Source of the DNA: Bradyrhizobium sp. WBOS07
Lineage (GTDB): Bacteria > Pseudomonadota > Alphaproteobacteria > Rhizobiales > Xanthobacteraceae
NCBI RefSeq assembly: GCF_024585165.1
Contig: NZ_CP029008.1
Location: 3,472,001-3,536,000, forward strand
Reading direction: 5' to 3'
Length of the DNA: 64,000 nt
The position numbers and the translations under genes are program-made. Numbering within the stretch: the first letter of the stretch is position 1; each line of letters starts with the position of its first letter. The notes below the pieces were generated by a model, which had not been told where the DNA came from, made no database searches, and was given only the letters and a program-made list of their open reading frames with translations. Shown here one piece after another: positions 17,037 through 28,313 of the stretch.

Positions 17037-17201
17037 CGCCAGCTCCGCAATCGGTGGCCGCTCGCCTGCGGCCCTTCCACGCCCTCTTTCGCAGACGCTA
17101 ACATCGCGGAGCGGAGCTGGTTCCTCATCCTGCTGAAACGATCTTGCTGAAACCGGTTCCCGGCGGCACAGTCCCGCCGGGAGCAAGAGCGCGGGGCGAC
17201 C

Positions 17202-18392
17202 ATGATGACGATGTCACATTCAGCGACGATCGGCGCGGAGGTGCAGGCCGCGCCGAAGAGCAAGATGCGCAATTTGGCGATTGATCGCGCCCGCACCTTC
17301 CTCACTTTGGTGGTGTTGCTGCATCACGCGGTGATTCCCTATACCTATTTCGGCCATACCGATCCGAGTTATTTCTTCGGCTTCGACATGGTCGTGCTCG
17401 CCACCGACAGCTTCTTCATGGCGATGTTCTTCTTCCTGTCGGGGCTGTTCGCCTGGTCCGGCATCGCCCGGAAGGGAATCCGGAGCTACTTGGCAGATCG
17501 CCTGCTTCGGCTTGGCCTACCCTTCGCGATCTGTGCCTTAACGGTCATTCCGGTCGCCTATTACGCGATCTCCCTGCGGCAGCATCCCGAGATCGGGTTT
17601 TCGGAATTCTGGTGGAATATGGTCACGAAGGGCCCGTGGCCGAGCGGGCCGATCTGGTTCCTGTGGGTCTTGTTCGCCTTCGACCTGGTTGCCTGCCTTT
17701 TGTATCGGCTGTCACCCAATCTGCTCGATCCGGTCAATCGCCTCTCGCTGCATGGTCGCCGCCGGCCCGCCGTATTCTTCGCGGTCATGCTGGCCGTCAC
17801 CGCGGCGTTCTACATTCCCGGGCTGGTTCGCTACGGACACAGCAGCTGGTTCGAGTTCGGGCCATTCTCGGTCCAGCACGGGCGCGTGATGCTGTACGCG
17901 ACCTATTTCTTTTTCGGTGCCGGCATCGGCGTTGCGCAAATGGATCGTGGGCTGCTCGCTGTCGACGGCCGCATGGCAAAGGTGAGCTGGGACTGGATGG
18001 TCCTGGCGATCGTTCCGTATTGCCTGTTGTGGGGACTGATCTTCATCAAGCGCGAAATACTGGGCAACCCGTCGCCGTTGCCGGACTGGTATGAAGCGCT
18101 CTATGCCATCTGCTTCACTGTCTTCAGCGTGGCCATCATGTTTCTGATCCTGGCCCTGTTCCAGAGATTCAAGCAATCAGGCTCAGCCATGCTGCTCGAT
18201 CCAATGCAGGGCGACGCGTTCGGCATGTTTCTGGTGCACTATCCGATCGCACTGTGGCTGCAATACTGGCTGTTCGACTATGATCTGCCGGCGATCGTCA
18301 AGGCCGCGATCGGGTTTGTACTGACTGTTGCAGCGAGTTGGGCGCTGACGCGCGCCTTGCGGCAGATCCCGGGCGCGTCACGCGTGTTGTGA
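17202..18392 (+). CDS. acyltransferase family 3 membrane protein
   Basis: The 396-residue polytopic protein has about ten hydrophobic helices and the acyltransferase-3 signature. [24 protein letters not shown] carries the family's Arg and His in helix 1, and [19 protein letters not shown] forms helix 2. The LRLGLPF segment and the [18 protein letters not shown] motif follow. Members transfer acyl groups from the cytoplasm to sugars, glucans or other surface molecules (OafA, OpgC and relatives). The acceptor is not predictable, since no polysaccharide genes adjoin it. The ATG at 17202 has weak surroundings; the in-frame ATG at 17205 or 17211 is possible. Confidence 0.85.
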   Translation: MMTMSHSATIGAEVQAAPKSKMRNLAIDRARTFLTLVVLLHHAVIPYTYFGHTDPSYFFGFDMVVLATDSFFMAMFFFLSGLFAWSGIARKGIRSYLADRLLRLGLPFAICALTVIPVAYYAISLRQHPEIGFSEFWWNMVTKGPWPSGPIWFLWVLFAFDLVACLLYRLSPNLLDPVNRLSLHGRRRPAVFFAVMLAVTAAFYIPGLVRYGHSSWFEFGPFSVQHGRVMLYATYFFFGAGIGVAQMDRGLLAVDGRMAKVSWDWMVLAIVPYCLLWGLIFIKREILGNPSPLPDWYEALYAICFTVFSVAIMFLILALFQRFKQSGSAMLLDPMQGDAFGMFLVHYPIALWLQYWLFDYDLPAIVKAAIGFVLTVAASWALTRALRQIPGASRVL

Positions 18393-18420
18393 GGCATGAC
18401 CTCGCGTCACTGTGAAGTCC

Positions 18421-18505
18421 GTAGCCCGGATGGAGCGCAGCGCAATCCGGGCCTTGCCGCAAGTGATAGCGGTCCCGGATTACGCTTGCGCTCCATCCGG
18501 GCTAC
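18421..18505. repeat. 85-bp inverted repeat, family B, copy 1
   Basis: GTAGCCCGGATGGAGCGCAG at the left end matches, in reverse complement, the CTCCATCCGGGCTAC right end. A second, very similar copy is at 26541-26624. It lies between convergent genes (acyltransferase-3 and purL) and may act as terminator for both. Confidence 0.88.
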
Positions 18506-18528
18506 TGGTCTGAGTTCGTGGCAGCGCC

Positions 18529-20739
<2,211 letters not shown>

Positions 20740-20923
20740 GGCTTCAGGGGCTTTCGGCGGCGTTTGGCCGTTCTTAGGAAGATCGGAGGGCCGGGAAAAG
20801 CCCTTTGTGGCGCATTTTCCCGCTGTCCCACGTTTTGCAGGCAGGGACGGCGGGAACAGGAATTGCACGGCGCGGACGGATCGGATTTAAGGGCTGAAGA
20901 CCCGCAATTGAAGGCCCATTTCC

Positions 20924-21403
20924 TTGCACGAATTGACCAAAGCGCCCCCGCCCCGCCGCCCCGACCTCCACATCGCCACCGAAGGCGAGTTTGTGGGCTG
21001 GCGGACCTGGATTCGCGACAGTTTCGAGGCCCATGTCGGCCCCTTCTGGCATCAGATCGAGGCGGACGGCAGCGTCCGCTGCGCCTTCCGGGTCGAGAAG
21101 AAGCACCTCAACGGCTCCGGGAACGTCCATGGCGGCTGCTACATGGCCTTTGCCGACTATTCCCTGTTCGCGATCGCCACCCATGTCCTGGACAGCCGGG
21201 CGGTGACGACCAACTTCGCCTGCGAATTCCTCGACGCGGCACGGGAGGGCGAGCTGATCGAATGCACTGGCGAGGTCACCCGCGCCGGCGGCTCGCTGAT
21301 CTTCCTGCGCGGTAAGATGATGTCCGGGGAGCGGGTGCTGCTGACCTTTTCCGGCACGATCAAGCGGATGAAGCGGAAGGCGCTCCCTCAGCCAAACGCA
21401 TAG
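20924..21403 (+). CDS. hotdog-fold thioesterase (PaaI-like)
   Basis: The 159-residue protein is a small acyl-CoA thioesterase-like hotdog protein. The catalytic-loop motif is HLNGSGNVHGGCYMAFADYSL (with HGG followed by an acidic residue on the long helix), then RAVTTNFACEFLDAAREGEL and GEVTRAGGSLIFLRGKM. Such proteins hydrolyse acyl-CoA esters, often phenylacetyl-CoA intermediates or misacylated CoA. The likely start is a TTG at 20924; the first ATG lies far inside the domain, and the ribosome-binding site is weak, so the exact N-terminus is uncertain. Divergent from purL, with 184 bases between the two starts. Confidence 0.82.
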   Translation: MHELTKAPPPRRPDLHIATEGEFVGWRTWIRDSFEAHVGPFWHQIEADGSVRCAFRVEKKHLNGSGNVHGGCYMAFADYSLFAIATHVLDSRAVTTNFACEFLDAAREGELIECTGEVTRAGGSLIFLRGKMMSGERVLLTFSGTIKRMKRKALPQPNA

Positions 21404-21478
21404 CTCGGCGCCTTCCCTTTTCGCACGCCCTCGCCCACAGTCGGAGCGAGCGCTTGTGCGCCGGGGAGCAGGAACAAG

Positions 21479-22444
21479 GTGCCGCAGAGCACACCGTCGA
21501 GGGGTCGCACAGCGGCCTCCGCAGCATCGCCGTTGCCGTCCATGCCCGCCACCGGCGCGCGCAACTGGCGCGACTATGCGCTGCTGCTCGCACTCGCCTG
21601 CTGCTGGAGCTCGACCTATCCGCTGACCAAGCTGGCGCTTCCCACCATCCCGCCCATCACCTTCATCTCCGCGCGCTCGCTGATCGCGGCCGCCTTCCTG
21701 TTCGCGATCCTGTGGATGCGCGGCATCAAGGTCCCGACCGACGCCAGGGCGTGGAAGCTGTTCGCGATCCAGCAATTGATCAACTCGACCTTTCCGTTCC
21801 TGATCATCACCTGGTCGCAGCAATATGTGCCGGCCTCGAACACGGTGGTGCTGGCCTCGACCACGCCGATCTTCGCCTTCCTGATCACCTCGCTGATCAC
21901 GCGGCACGAGCCGGCGACGCTGCTCAAGCTCGCGGGCGCGGTTTTGGGGCTCGCCGGCACTGTCGCCATCGTCGGGCTCGATGCTCTGCATGGCCTTGGC
22001 AGTGAGATCGTGGCGGAGATCGCGATCCTGCTCGCCACCATCTCCTTTGCCTGCGCGACCATCTTCGGCCTTCGCCTGTCCGACTACGACCCGATGGTGG
22101 TGGCGGCCGGCTCGCTGCTGTTCGGCGGCCTCCTCCTGCTGCCGCCCTCGCTGATCATCGACCAGCCCTGGACGCTGCACCCGACGCCGACCGCGATCGT
22201 CGCCACCATCGTCATGGGCATCGTCTCGAGCGCGCTGGGATTGATGCTGTTCTATGTCTGCCTCGGCCGGCTCGGCACGCTGACCACGAACGCGCAAGGC
22301 TATCTGCGCATCCCGATCGGCGTCGGCCTCTCCGTGCTGCTGCTCGGCGAGAGCGTGCCGTCGAACCTGGCGCTGGGGCTGCTACTGGTGATGGCCGGCG
22401 TCGCGGCCATGACGGTGCCGGCGGAGCGGCTGAAGCTGCGCTAA
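21479..22444 (+). CDS. EamA/DMT-family transporter
   Basis: The 321-residue protein has ten predicted membrane helices in two EamA repeats, as in the drug/metabolite exporters. Repeat one starts ALLLALACCWSSTYPLTKLA and repeat two at about residue 180 (AILLATISFACATIFGLRLS). It ends in a short charged tail. Relatives export amino acids, metabolites or drugs; the substrate is unknown. A GTG at 21479 with an AGGA upstream gives a 26-residue cytosolic leader. An ATG at 21541 would start closer to the first helix and is an alternative. It follows the thioesterase gene by 75 bases on the same strand. Confidence 0.85.
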   Translation: MPQSTPSRGRTAASAASPLPSMPATGARNWRDYALLLALACCWSSTYPLTKLALPTIPPITFISARSLIAAAFLFAILWMRGIKVPTDARAWKLFAIQQLINSTFPFLIITWSQQYVPASNTVVLASTTPIFAFLITSLITRHEPATLLKLAGAVLGLAGTVAIVGLDALHGLGSEIVAEIAILLATISFACATIFGLRLSDYDPMVVAAGSLLFGGLLLLPPSLIIDQPWTLHPTPTAIVATIVMGIVSSALGLMLFYVCLGRLGTLTTNAQGYLRIPIGVGLSVLLLGESVPSNLALGLLLVMAGVAAMTVPAERLKLR

Positions 22445-22515
22445 CGGTGTCGGACGTCCGGTGCTGCGAGCACGTGCGCTACGCGGGATCGAGCGGGCGT
22501 TTTCCCGGCGTGCAG

Positions 22516-23112
22516 TCAGATCGCCTTGCGCAGCAATCCGCTCGCCAACTCGCGAAACGCATCAACGGCCTTGTTCAATACGGATTTCGGATGGTCGGCC
22601 GCCGCAACCCATAAGGCGGCGCTGAGGGCGGCGCCGTTGAGCAATCGTCCCGCCGCTTCGACATCTACCGGCTTCACCACGCCTTGCTCGATCAGCGACC
22701 CGATCGTTCGCATGGTGATGTCGAGGCAGGCATTCTCACCGGGCCATTTGGAGGGATCGCCGAGCACAGCGGGTCCATCCAGCAGCATGATGCGCTGGAT
22801 CTCGGGATCGAGTGCCATTTCGATATAAGCGCTCCCCTCTGCGAGAAGGCCTTCCCACAAGCTGGGGGCGCGCTCGCGAACCGCGCGCAGCCGCTCGGCC
22901 ATTTCGACGTCGATCTGCTCGACGACGGCCCAGAGCAGCCCCTTCTTGTCTTCGAAGTTGTGATACAGCGCGCCCCGCGTCAGACCGACGGCGGCAGTGA
23001 GCTCGTCCATCGACGCGTCTGTATAGCCCTGCGTGGCAAATGCCGTGCGCGCCGCACGGATGAGCTTGGCCCGATTTTCCGCCATGGCCGCAGCGCGCTT
23101 TCCCTTTGCCAT
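22516..23112 (-). CDS. TetR-family transcriptional regulator, likely repressor of the adjacent Rid gene
   Basis: The 198-residue protein has a TetR N-terminal DNA-binding domain: LIRAARTAFATQGYTDASMD, then the recognition helix region ELTAAVGLTRGALYHNFEDKKGLLWAVV. The C-terminal half (about 80-198) resembles the TetR_C family seen with GPAVLGDPSKW and a GALSAALWVAA-like end. It is transcribed divergently from the Rid gene; the 136-base gap between them holds two 17-base palindromes. That arrangement suggests it represses both itself and the Rid gene. Start at 23112 chosen because the open frame above it crosses the operators. Confidence 0.88.
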   Translation of the reverse strand: MAKGKRAAAMAENRAKLIRAARTAFATQGYTDASMDELTAAVGLTRGALYHNFEDKKGLLWAVVEQIDVEMAERLRAVRERAPSLWEGLLAEGSAYIEMALDPEIQRIMLLDGPAVLGDPSKWPGENACLDITMRTIGSLIEQGVVKPVDVEAAGRLLNGAALSAALWVAAADHPKSVLNKAVDAFRELASGLLRKAI

Positions 23113-23126
23113 GCCCCCTGACCCTC

Positions 23127-23156
23127 TTGACATACGACTCGTATGTGAAATATCTC
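23127..23156 (+). promoter_or_regulatory. putative promoter of the Rid gene overlapping operator 1
   Basis: A perfect TTGACA (23127-23132) is followed, after 18 bases, by a weak TATCTC. The first palindromic operator (23130-23146) overlaps the -35 box and the spacer, and the second lies just downstream of the -10 box, an arrangement expected for repression. Confidence 0.5.
23130..23146. promoter_or_regulatory. TetR operator 1, perfect 17-bp palindrome
   Basis: ACATACGACTCGTATGT is a perfect palindrome of two 8-base arms around one central base, located between the divergent TetR and Rid genes. Size and symmetry fit a TetR dimer site. Confidence 0.78.
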
Positions 23157-23158
23157 TC

Positions 23159-23175
23159 ACATACGAACCGTATCT
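23159..23175. promoter_or_regulatory. TetR operator 2, imperfect copy
   Basis: ACATACGAACCGTATCT repeats the left arm of operator 1 exactly and the right arm with two changes. Centre-to-centre distance to operator 1 is 29 bases, close to three helical turns, so two dimers could bind on one face of the DNA. Confidence 0.7.
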
Positions 23176-23248
23176 GAAATTGCCGTGACGCGCCACCCGC
23201 CGAGCGTCCGCGTCCTCCCCGCCCAGCCGTCGATTGAAAGGTCCCGCC

Positions 23249-23647
23249 ATGCCCCAGCGAGAGGCAATTTTCCCCGCAAACCGCCACGCGCTCTACCAAG
23301 TGCATCGATACTCCGCGGCGATCCGCTCCGGCGACCTGCTGTTCGTGTCGGGGCAGGTCGGTAGCCGCGAGGACGGCTCGCCCGAACCGGTGTTTGAGGA
23401 CCAGGTCCGGCGCGCATTCGCCAATTTGCGTGCCGTGCTCGCCGCTGGTGGATGCACGTTGGACGATGTCGTCGACGTCACCACCTTCCACACCGATCCG
23501 GCGAGCCAGATCGAGACGGTGATGGCTGTTCGCGCCGAGGAGATTGGCGAGCCGCCCTATCCGAACTGGACCGCCGTTGGGGTGAATTGGCTGGCCGGGT
23601 TCGACTTCGAGATCAAGGCCATCGCCCGCATTCCTGCAGCTCAATGA
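23249..23647 (+). CDS. Rid-family (YjgF/YER057c/UK114) protein lacking the RidA arginine
   Basis: The 132-residue protein has the Rid fold: the SGDLLFVSGQVG strand, DQVRRAFANLRAVLAAGGCTLDDVVDVTTF and a FEIKAIARIP end. In RidA deaminases an Arg (Arg105 in the family reference) precedes the last strands by 20 residues and binds the 2-iminoacid carboxylate. Here the equivalent position in PPYPNWTAVGV is Asn, so imine deaminase activity of the RidA type is unlikely and it belongs to another Rid subgroup. It is controlled, by position, by the divergent TetR gene. The ATG at 23249 lies 103 bases beyond operator 1. Confidence 0.85.
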   Translation: MPQREAIFPANRHALYQVHRYSAAIRSGDLLFVSGQVGSREDGSPEPVFEDQVRRAFANLRAVLAAGGCTLDDVVDVTTFHTDPASQIETVMAVRAEEIGEPPYPNWTAVGVNWLAGFDFEIKAIARIPAAQ

Positions 23648-23667
23648 GGCCTGTCGGGCTGGCCCAT

Positions 23668-24639
23668 TTACTTGGCGTCGTCCGCCAGCATCTTCCGGTA
23701 CTTTTCGACATCGCGCGTCACGAGCTGTTGCAACAGCTCCGGCGCGTGCTCGTTGGCATCGGGCGCGACGGTCGACAGGTCGGCAAAGCGCTTCTTCACC
23801 GCGTCGGTCTCGACCGCCGTGCGCGCGGCGGCGTTCAGCTTGGCGATGACGGCCGGCGGGGTGCCCTTGGGCGCGAACAGGCCGTTCCAGCCCTGCGCCT
23901 CGAATCCGGGCAGGCCGGCTTCCGCGGAGGTCGGCAGATCCGGCAGCGTGGCGAGCCGCACGGTCGAGCCGACCACGAGTCCCTTCACCAGCTTGTCGTT
24001 GATGGACTGCGAGACCGAGGCGGCCGCGTCGCAGACGCCGTCGATCTGGCTGCCGACCGCGTCAGTCAGCGCCGGCGCGGCGCCGCGATAGCCGACCAGC
24101 GTCGCGTCGATCCCGGCCGAGGTGACGAAGCTCTTGCAGATCAGATAATTCGAGGAGCCGACGCCGGCATGGCCGAGATTGATCTTGCCGGGATTGGCCT
24201 TGGCGTAGGCGATGAACTCTTTCAAGTCCTTGGCCGGAAAGTCCTTGCGCAGCGCGATGATGCCGAACGTCTTCGCCACCATGGCGATCGGCACGAAGGA
24301 ATCCGGCGTGAACGGCAGCTTCGGATAGATCGTGTAGCTCGCGGCATTGGTGCCGGCATTGCCGATCGCGATGGTGTAGCCGTCGGGCTCGGCGCGCGAG
24401 GCGCGCGCCAGCGCGGTCGAACCGCCGGCGCCGGCGACGTTCTCAATCACGATGGTTTGGCCGAGCGCGATGCCCATCTGCTCGGCCACCGCGCGCGCGA
24501 TCACGTCCGAGGTACCCCCGGCCGCGAACGGCACGATCATGGTGATCGGACGCTTGGGATAGTCCTGGGCGAACGCAGCCGTCGCAAAGGCGACGGCGGC
24601 GACAGCGACAGAGAGCCGCTTCACCGCGAACGCAATCAC
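23668..24639 (-). CDS. Bug-type (TctC family) tripartite tricarboxylate transporter substrate-binding protein
   Basis: The 323-residue periplasmic protein begins with a signal peptide ([19 protein letters not shown]) followed by [30 protein letters not shown], the signature of the Bug family. Two more hallmarks are the [13 protein letters not shown] and [13 protein letters not shown] ligand loops. Bug proteins bind carboxylates or other small molecules, often without a dedicated transporter; no TctA/TctB genes are near. Its GTG start at 24639 overlaps the purQ stop codon (GTGA), so it is translated in the purQ transcript, which is unusual for an exported binding protein. Confidence 0.9.
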   Translation of the reverse strand: MIAFAVKRLSVAVAAVAFATAAFAQDYPKRPITMIVPFAAGGTSDVIARAVAEQMGIALGQTIVIENVAGAGGSTALARASRAEPDGYTIAIGNAGTNAASYTIYPKLPFTPDSFVPIAMVAKTFGIIALRKDFPAKDLKEFIAYAKANPGKINLGHAGVGSSNYLICKSFVTSAGIDATLVGYRGAAPALTDAVGSQIDGVCDAAASVSQSINDKLVKGLVVGSTVRLATLPDLPTSAEAGLPGFEAQGWNGLFAPKGTPPAVIAKLNAAARTAVETDAVKKRFADLSTVAPDANEHAPELLQQLVTRDVEKYRKMLADDAK

Positions 24640-25337
24640 GCGGCCTTTTCCAGATGCTGGACCAAGCCCGCGAACAGGCCGCGGCCGTCGGTGCAGCCCA
24701 TGATGTCTTCGACGTGATTTTCCGGATGCGGCATCATGCCGAGCACGTTGCCCTTGTCGTTGACGATGCCGGCAATGGAATGCGCCGCGCCGTTGATGTT
24801 GTTGAAATCGTCGACTTCGCCGGCGACGGAGCAGTAGCGATAGAGCACCCGCCCCTCGCCTTCGAGCCGCTTGATGGTCTCCTCGTCGGCCTCGTAATTG
24901 CCCTCGCCATGGGCGACCGGCACCCGGATCACCTGGCCGGCATTGTAGCCGCGGGTGAACGGGGTGTCGGAGCGCTCGACGCGCAGGTGCACGTCGCGGC
25001 AGATGAACTTCAGCCGCGCGTTGCGCATCAGCACGCCCGGCAGCAGGCCGGATTCACAGAGGATCTGAAAACCGTTGCAGACGCCGAGCACGAGGCCGCC
25101 CTTGGCCGCATAGTCGCGCACCGCGTCCATCACCGGCGCGCGGGCCGCGATGGCGCCACAGCGCAGATAATCGCCGTAGGAGAAGCCGCCGGGCACCACC
25201 ACGAGATCGGTGCCAGGGGGCAGCGAGGTCTCGGCGTGCCACACCATCGCCGGCTCGGTGCCGGAGATCAGCCTCAGCGCACGCGCCATGTCGCGTTCGC
25301 GGTTGATTCCGGGAAAGACGAGGATGGCGGCTTTCAT
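24636..25337 (-). CDS. purQ: phosphoribosylformylglycinamidine synthase, glutaminase subunit PurQ
   Basis: Provides ammonia from glutamine to PurL in FGAM synthesis. The 233-residue class I glutamine amidotransferase shows [30 protein letters not shown], the nucleophile elbow [12 protein letters not shown] with the catalytic Cys, and [10 protein letters not shown] carrying the catalytic His and Glu. The ATG at 25337 starts [10 protein letters not shown], the canonical N-terminus; the open frame up to 25466 is leader. The stop codon overlaps the next gene's GTG. It is separated from purS and purC by corA on the other strand. Confidence 0.96.
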   Translation of the reverse strand: MKAAILVFPGINRERDMARALRLISGTEPAMVWHAETSLPPGTDLVVVPGGFSYGDYLRCGAIAARAPVMDAVRDYAAKGGLVLGVCNGFQILCESGLLPGVLMRNARLKFICRDVHLRVERSDTPFTRGYNAGQVIRVPVAHGEGNYEADEETIKRLEGEGRVLYRYCSVAGEVDDFNNINGAAHSIAGIVNDKGNVLGMMPHPENHVEDIMGCTDGRGLFAGLVQHLEKAA

Positions 25338-25516
25338 GACAGAGGTTCCGACGGTGGGCGGGAATCGGGGCTGGCCGACGGGCCAATTCGTGAAGAGACA
25401 TAACCATTTGACGGGGATTTTACCAGTGCTAGCCTTCGCAGAGGGCCTTGTACACAGGCCATGCACATCGGTCGGCGACGCGCCGCTCGGCCGATCGATT
25501 GCCCGGGATTGAAGCC

Positions 25517-26533
25517 ATGAACGTCCCGTCGCTGCCCCCCTCCCCCGCCGAGCCGGTCTCCGCCGAGGGCGTCGTCGCGGCCGGCGCCTATGTCGATGGC
25601 CGACGCGTTGCCAATATCGCGATCAGCGAAGCCTCGAGCTGGCGGGCCAAGCCCGGCCACGTGGTCTGGATCGGGCTACACGAGCCCGACATGGCGCTGC
25701 TCGGCGCGGTGCAGAAGCAGTTCGATTTGCACGACCTCGCGATCGAGGACGCCAACCACGCCCATCAGCGGCCGAAGATCGAGCAATATGGCGAGGCCCT
25801 GTTCATTGTCGCCCGCACCGCGCAACTGATCGAGGGCCGCATTGCCTTCGGCGAGACCCACATCTTCGTCGGCGAAGGCTATCTGGTCTCGGTGCGCCAC
25901 GGCGCTTCGACCTCCTACACGCCGGTGCGCGAGCGTTGCGAGAGTTGTCCGCGGGCGCTCGCCCGCGGCGAGGACTACATCCTCTACGCCATCCTCGATT
26001 TCATCGTCGACAATTACTCGCCCGTGCTGGAGAGCATCCACGACGAGGTCGAGGGCATCGAGGACGACGTGCTCTCCAAGCAGATCAGCAAGGCGCAAAT
26101 CGAGCGGCTCTACATGCTGCGCCGCGACCTGTTGCGGCTCAGGACCGCGATCGGCCCGCTGGTGGAGGTCTGCCGCCGGCTGGAGCATGACGAGCTGTCG
26201 ATGGTGCGCAAGGCCATGCAGCCGCTGTTCCGCGACGTCACCGACCATGTCCGCAACATCCAGGAGCGCATCGATTCCATGCGCGAAGTGCTGGCGTTCG
26301 CCTTCGAGGCGAGCCTTTTGGTCGGCCAGGCGCAGGAGACGGCGGTGTCGAAGAAGCTCGCGTCCTGGCTCGCCATCATCGCAGTCCCGACCGCGCTCGC
26401 CGGCATCTACGGCATGAACTTCAAGCACATGCCGGAGCTGGAATGGGAGTACGGCTATTTCATGCTGCTCGGCGTGATGCTGACCGCGTGCGGCTCGCTG
26501 TATTGGCGTTTCCGCAGAGCGGGCTGGCTATAA
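25517..26533 (+). CDS. CorA-type magnesium/divalent cation transporter
   Basis: The 338-residue protein has an N-terminal cytosolic alpha/beta domain followed by long helices and two C-terminal membrane helices (about 275-330). The selectivity motif GMN is present in [12 protein letters not shown] at the end of the first helix. It forms pentameric Mg2+ channels in the inner membrane, gated by cytosolic metal. The ATG at 25517 follows a GAAGCC stretch; an in-frame start at 25448 lies in the purQ leader. The gene sits between purQ and purS but on the opposite strand, so it is not part of the purine transcript. Confidence 0.92.
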   Translation: MNVPSLPPSPAEPVSAEGVVAAGAYVDGRRVANIAISEASSWRAKPGHVVWIGLHEPDMALLGAVQKQFDLHDLAIEDANHAHQRPKIEQYGEALFIVARTAQLIEGRIAFGETHIFVGEGYLVSVRHGASTSYTPVRERCESCPRALARGEDYILYAILDFIVDNYSPVLESIHDEVEGIEDDVLSKQISKAQIERLYMLRRDLLRLRTAIGPLVEVCRRLEHDELSMVRKAMQPLFRDVTDHVRNIQERIDSMREVLAFAFEASLLVGQAQETAVSKKLASWLAIIAVPTALAGIYGMNFKHMPELEWEYGYFMLLGVMLTACGSLYWRFRRAGWL

Positions 26534-26540
26534 TTGCTCC

Positions 26541-26624
26541 GTAGCCCGGATGGAGCGAAGCGCAATCCGGGACAGTGCCGCTTGCAGATAGAACCCGGAT
26601 TTCGCTTCGCTCCATCCGGGCTAC
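26541..26624. repeat. 84-bp inverted repeat, family B, copy 2
   Basis: GTAGCCCGGATGGAGCGAAG and, at the far end, CTCCATCCGGGCTAC repeat the family B unit of 18421-18505 with a diverged centre. It lies between the convergent ends of corA and purS. Confidence 0.88.
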
Positions 26625-26637
26625 CAGGCTGGCGGGC

Positions 26638-26880
26638 CTAGCTCAGGAACTCCACCCGATAATTCTCGATCACGGTGTTCGCCAGCAGCTTGTCGGCGGC
26701 TTCCTTCAGCGCGGCTTCCGCCTTGGCCTTGTCGGCGCCCGCGAGCTCGATGTCGAACACCTTGCCCTGGCGGACGCTGGCGACGCCGTCGACGCCGAGC
26801 GACTTCAGCGCGCCTTCGATGGCCTTGCCCTGCGGATCGAGGATGCCCGTCTTCAGGGTAACGGTGACACGTGCCTTCAC
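26638..26880 (-). CDS. purS: phosphoribosylformylglycinamidine synthase subunit PurS
   Basis: The small third subunit of the PurLQS complex, which bridges PurL and PurQ. The 80-residue protein matches the family: KARVTVTLKTGILDPQGKAI, then LGVDGVASVRQGKVFDIEL, KAEAALKEAADKLLANTVIENYRVEF. It lies 14 bases downstream of purC on the same strand, so these two form an operon. Confidence 0.95.
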   Translation of the reverse strand: MKARVTVTLKTGILDPQGKAIEGALKSLGVDGVASVRQGKVFDIELAGADKAKAEAALKEAADKLLANTVIENYRVEFLS

Positions 26881-26894
26881 GTCAGGATCCTCTT

Positions 26895-27662
26895 TCAGCT
26901 CTTCACCAGCACCGGGCCGGAGCCCTGCGGACGCTCGTTCTCCATGAGGATGCCGAGGCGCTTTGCAACTTCCGTATAGGCTTCCAGCAGACCGCCGAGA
27001 TCCCTGCGGAAGCGGTCCTTGTCGAGCTTCTCGTTCGACTTGATGTCCCAGAGACGGCAGCTGTCCGGCGAGATCTCGTCAGCGACGATGATGCGCATCA
27101 TCTCGTTCTCGAACAGGCGGCCGCACTCCATCTTGAAGTCGACGAGGCGGATGCCGATGCCGAGGAAGAGGCCGGTGAGGAAGTCGTTGACGCGGATGGC
27201 GAGCGCCATGATGTCGTCGATCTCCTGCGGCGTCGCCCAGCCGAAGGCGGTGATGTGCTCTTCCGACACCATGGGGTCGTTGAGCTGGTCGTTCTTGTAA
27301 TAGAATTCGATGATCGAACGGGGCAGCTGCGTGCCCTCCTCGATGCCGAGGCGCTGCGACAGCGAGCCGGCGGCGACGTTCCGCACCACCACCTCGAGCG
27401 GCACGATCTCGACCTCGCGAATCAACTGCTCGCGCATGTTGAGGCGGCGGATGAAATGGGTCGGCACCCCGATATCGTTGAGGTGCTGAAACAGGTACTC
27501 CGAGATCCGGTTGTTGAGGACACCCTTGCCCTCGATCACCTGATGCTTTTTCGCATTGAACGCGGTGGCGTCGTCCTTGAAGTGCTGGATCAGGGTACCG
27601 GGCTCCGGGCCTTCATAGAGAACCTTTGCCTTGCCTTCATAAATGCGACGCCGACGGCTCAT
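26895..27662 (-). CDS. purC: phosphoribosylaminoimidazole-succinocarboxamide synthase PurC
   Basis: Makes SAICAR from CAIR and aspartate with ATP. The 255-residue protein has the start [20 protein letters not shown], the [15 protein letters not shown]-binding strand, [20 protein letters not shown], and [11 protein letters not shown] as the acid metal/ATP site. The ATG at 27662 matches the usual [10 protein letters not shown] start of alphaproteobacterial PurC; an in-frame ATG at 27692 adds ten residues and cannot be excluded. It is the first gene of purC-purS. Confidence 0.95.
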   Translation of the reverse strand: MSRRRRIYEGKAKVLYEGPEPGTLIQHFKDDATAFNAKKHQVIEGKGVLNNRISEYLFQHLNDIGVPTHFIRRLNMREQLIREVEIVPLEVVVRNVAAGSLSQRLGIEEGTQLPRSIIEFYYKNDQLNDPMVSEEHITAFGWATPQEIDDIMALAIRVNDFLTGLFLGIGIRLVDFKMECGRLFENEMMRIIVADEISPDSCRLWDIKSNEKLDKDRFRRDLGGLLEAYTEVAKRLGILMENERPQGSGPVLVKS

Positions 27663-27984
27663 GGGGATGTACCGTGTTTTGTTGAAATCCATGTATTTGG
27701 TGTGCTCCGATTACCAGGATTTACGACCCACAGCGGAGCTGCCGTGAACAGCCCGGAACCCATCCATAAACCCTTGGAAACAGAACGGGAACCAAGCCTT
27801 CAGGCAACCTATCCGATTGGCTGTCCGAGCACAATCGATCCGGCCGTCCGGCGCCAACTTATACCGTCTTGCCTGCGGCTTAACGGCCCGTTGTTTTGCC
27901 GATTCGTGCTATCTATGTAGGCATGCAGCCGGGGCGCCGCAACGGAAGGCTCCCGCGCCATTCAGCAGGGATTTGGAACAAGGC
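27663..27984. other. 322-bp intergenic region between purC and DUF1476 gene
   Basis: The divergent promoters of purC and of the DUF1476 gene must lie here. I find no convincing -35/-10 pair, riboswitch (in particular no purine riboswitch core) or repeat. Confidence 0.5.
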
Positions 27985-28308
27985 ATGAGCGAGTTCGACA
28001 AGCGCCAGGAAGGCTTCGAGAAGAAATACGCCCTCGACGAGGAGCAGAAGTTCAAGGCGGAGGCCCGCCGCAACCGGCTGCTCGGGATGTGGGCGGCCGA
28101 AAAGCTCGGCATGTCCGGCGATGCCGCCACCGCCTATGCCAAGGAAGTGGTCGCGGCCGACTTCGAGGAGGCCGGCGATGCCGACGTCGTGCGCAAGCTG
28201 GCGGCCGATTTCGCCACCAAGAACGTCGCGGTCACCGAGCAGGCGATTCGCGCCAAGATGAGCGAGCTGCTCGCGGTCGCCGCCGCCGAGGTAAAGGCGG
28301 GGAAATAA
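27985..28308 (+). CDS. DUF1476 protein, F1Fo-ATPase inhibitor zeta-subunit family
   Basis: The 107-residue, mostly helical, charged protein begins SEFDKRQEGFEKKYALDEE, then FKAEARRNRLLGMWAAEKLG, matching the alphaproteobacterial DUF1476 family. The Paracoccus member is the zeta inhibitor subunit, whose N-terminal helix enters the F1-ATPase and blocks ATP hydrolysis. By homology this is probably the same; the strength of inhibition varies between species. The ATG at 27985 is preceded by AACAAGG. The gene stands alone. Confidence 0.87.
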   Translation: MSEFDKRQEGFEKKYALDEEQKFKAEARRNRLLGMWAAEKLGMSGDAATAYAKEVVAADFEEAGDADVVRKLAADFATKNVAVTEQAIRAKMSELLAVAAAEVKAGK

Positions 28309-28313
28309 CCGAG

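Noticed and set aside
27663..27984. Purine riboswitch in the purC leader
   Set aside because: I looked for the conserved purine aptamer core and did not find it.
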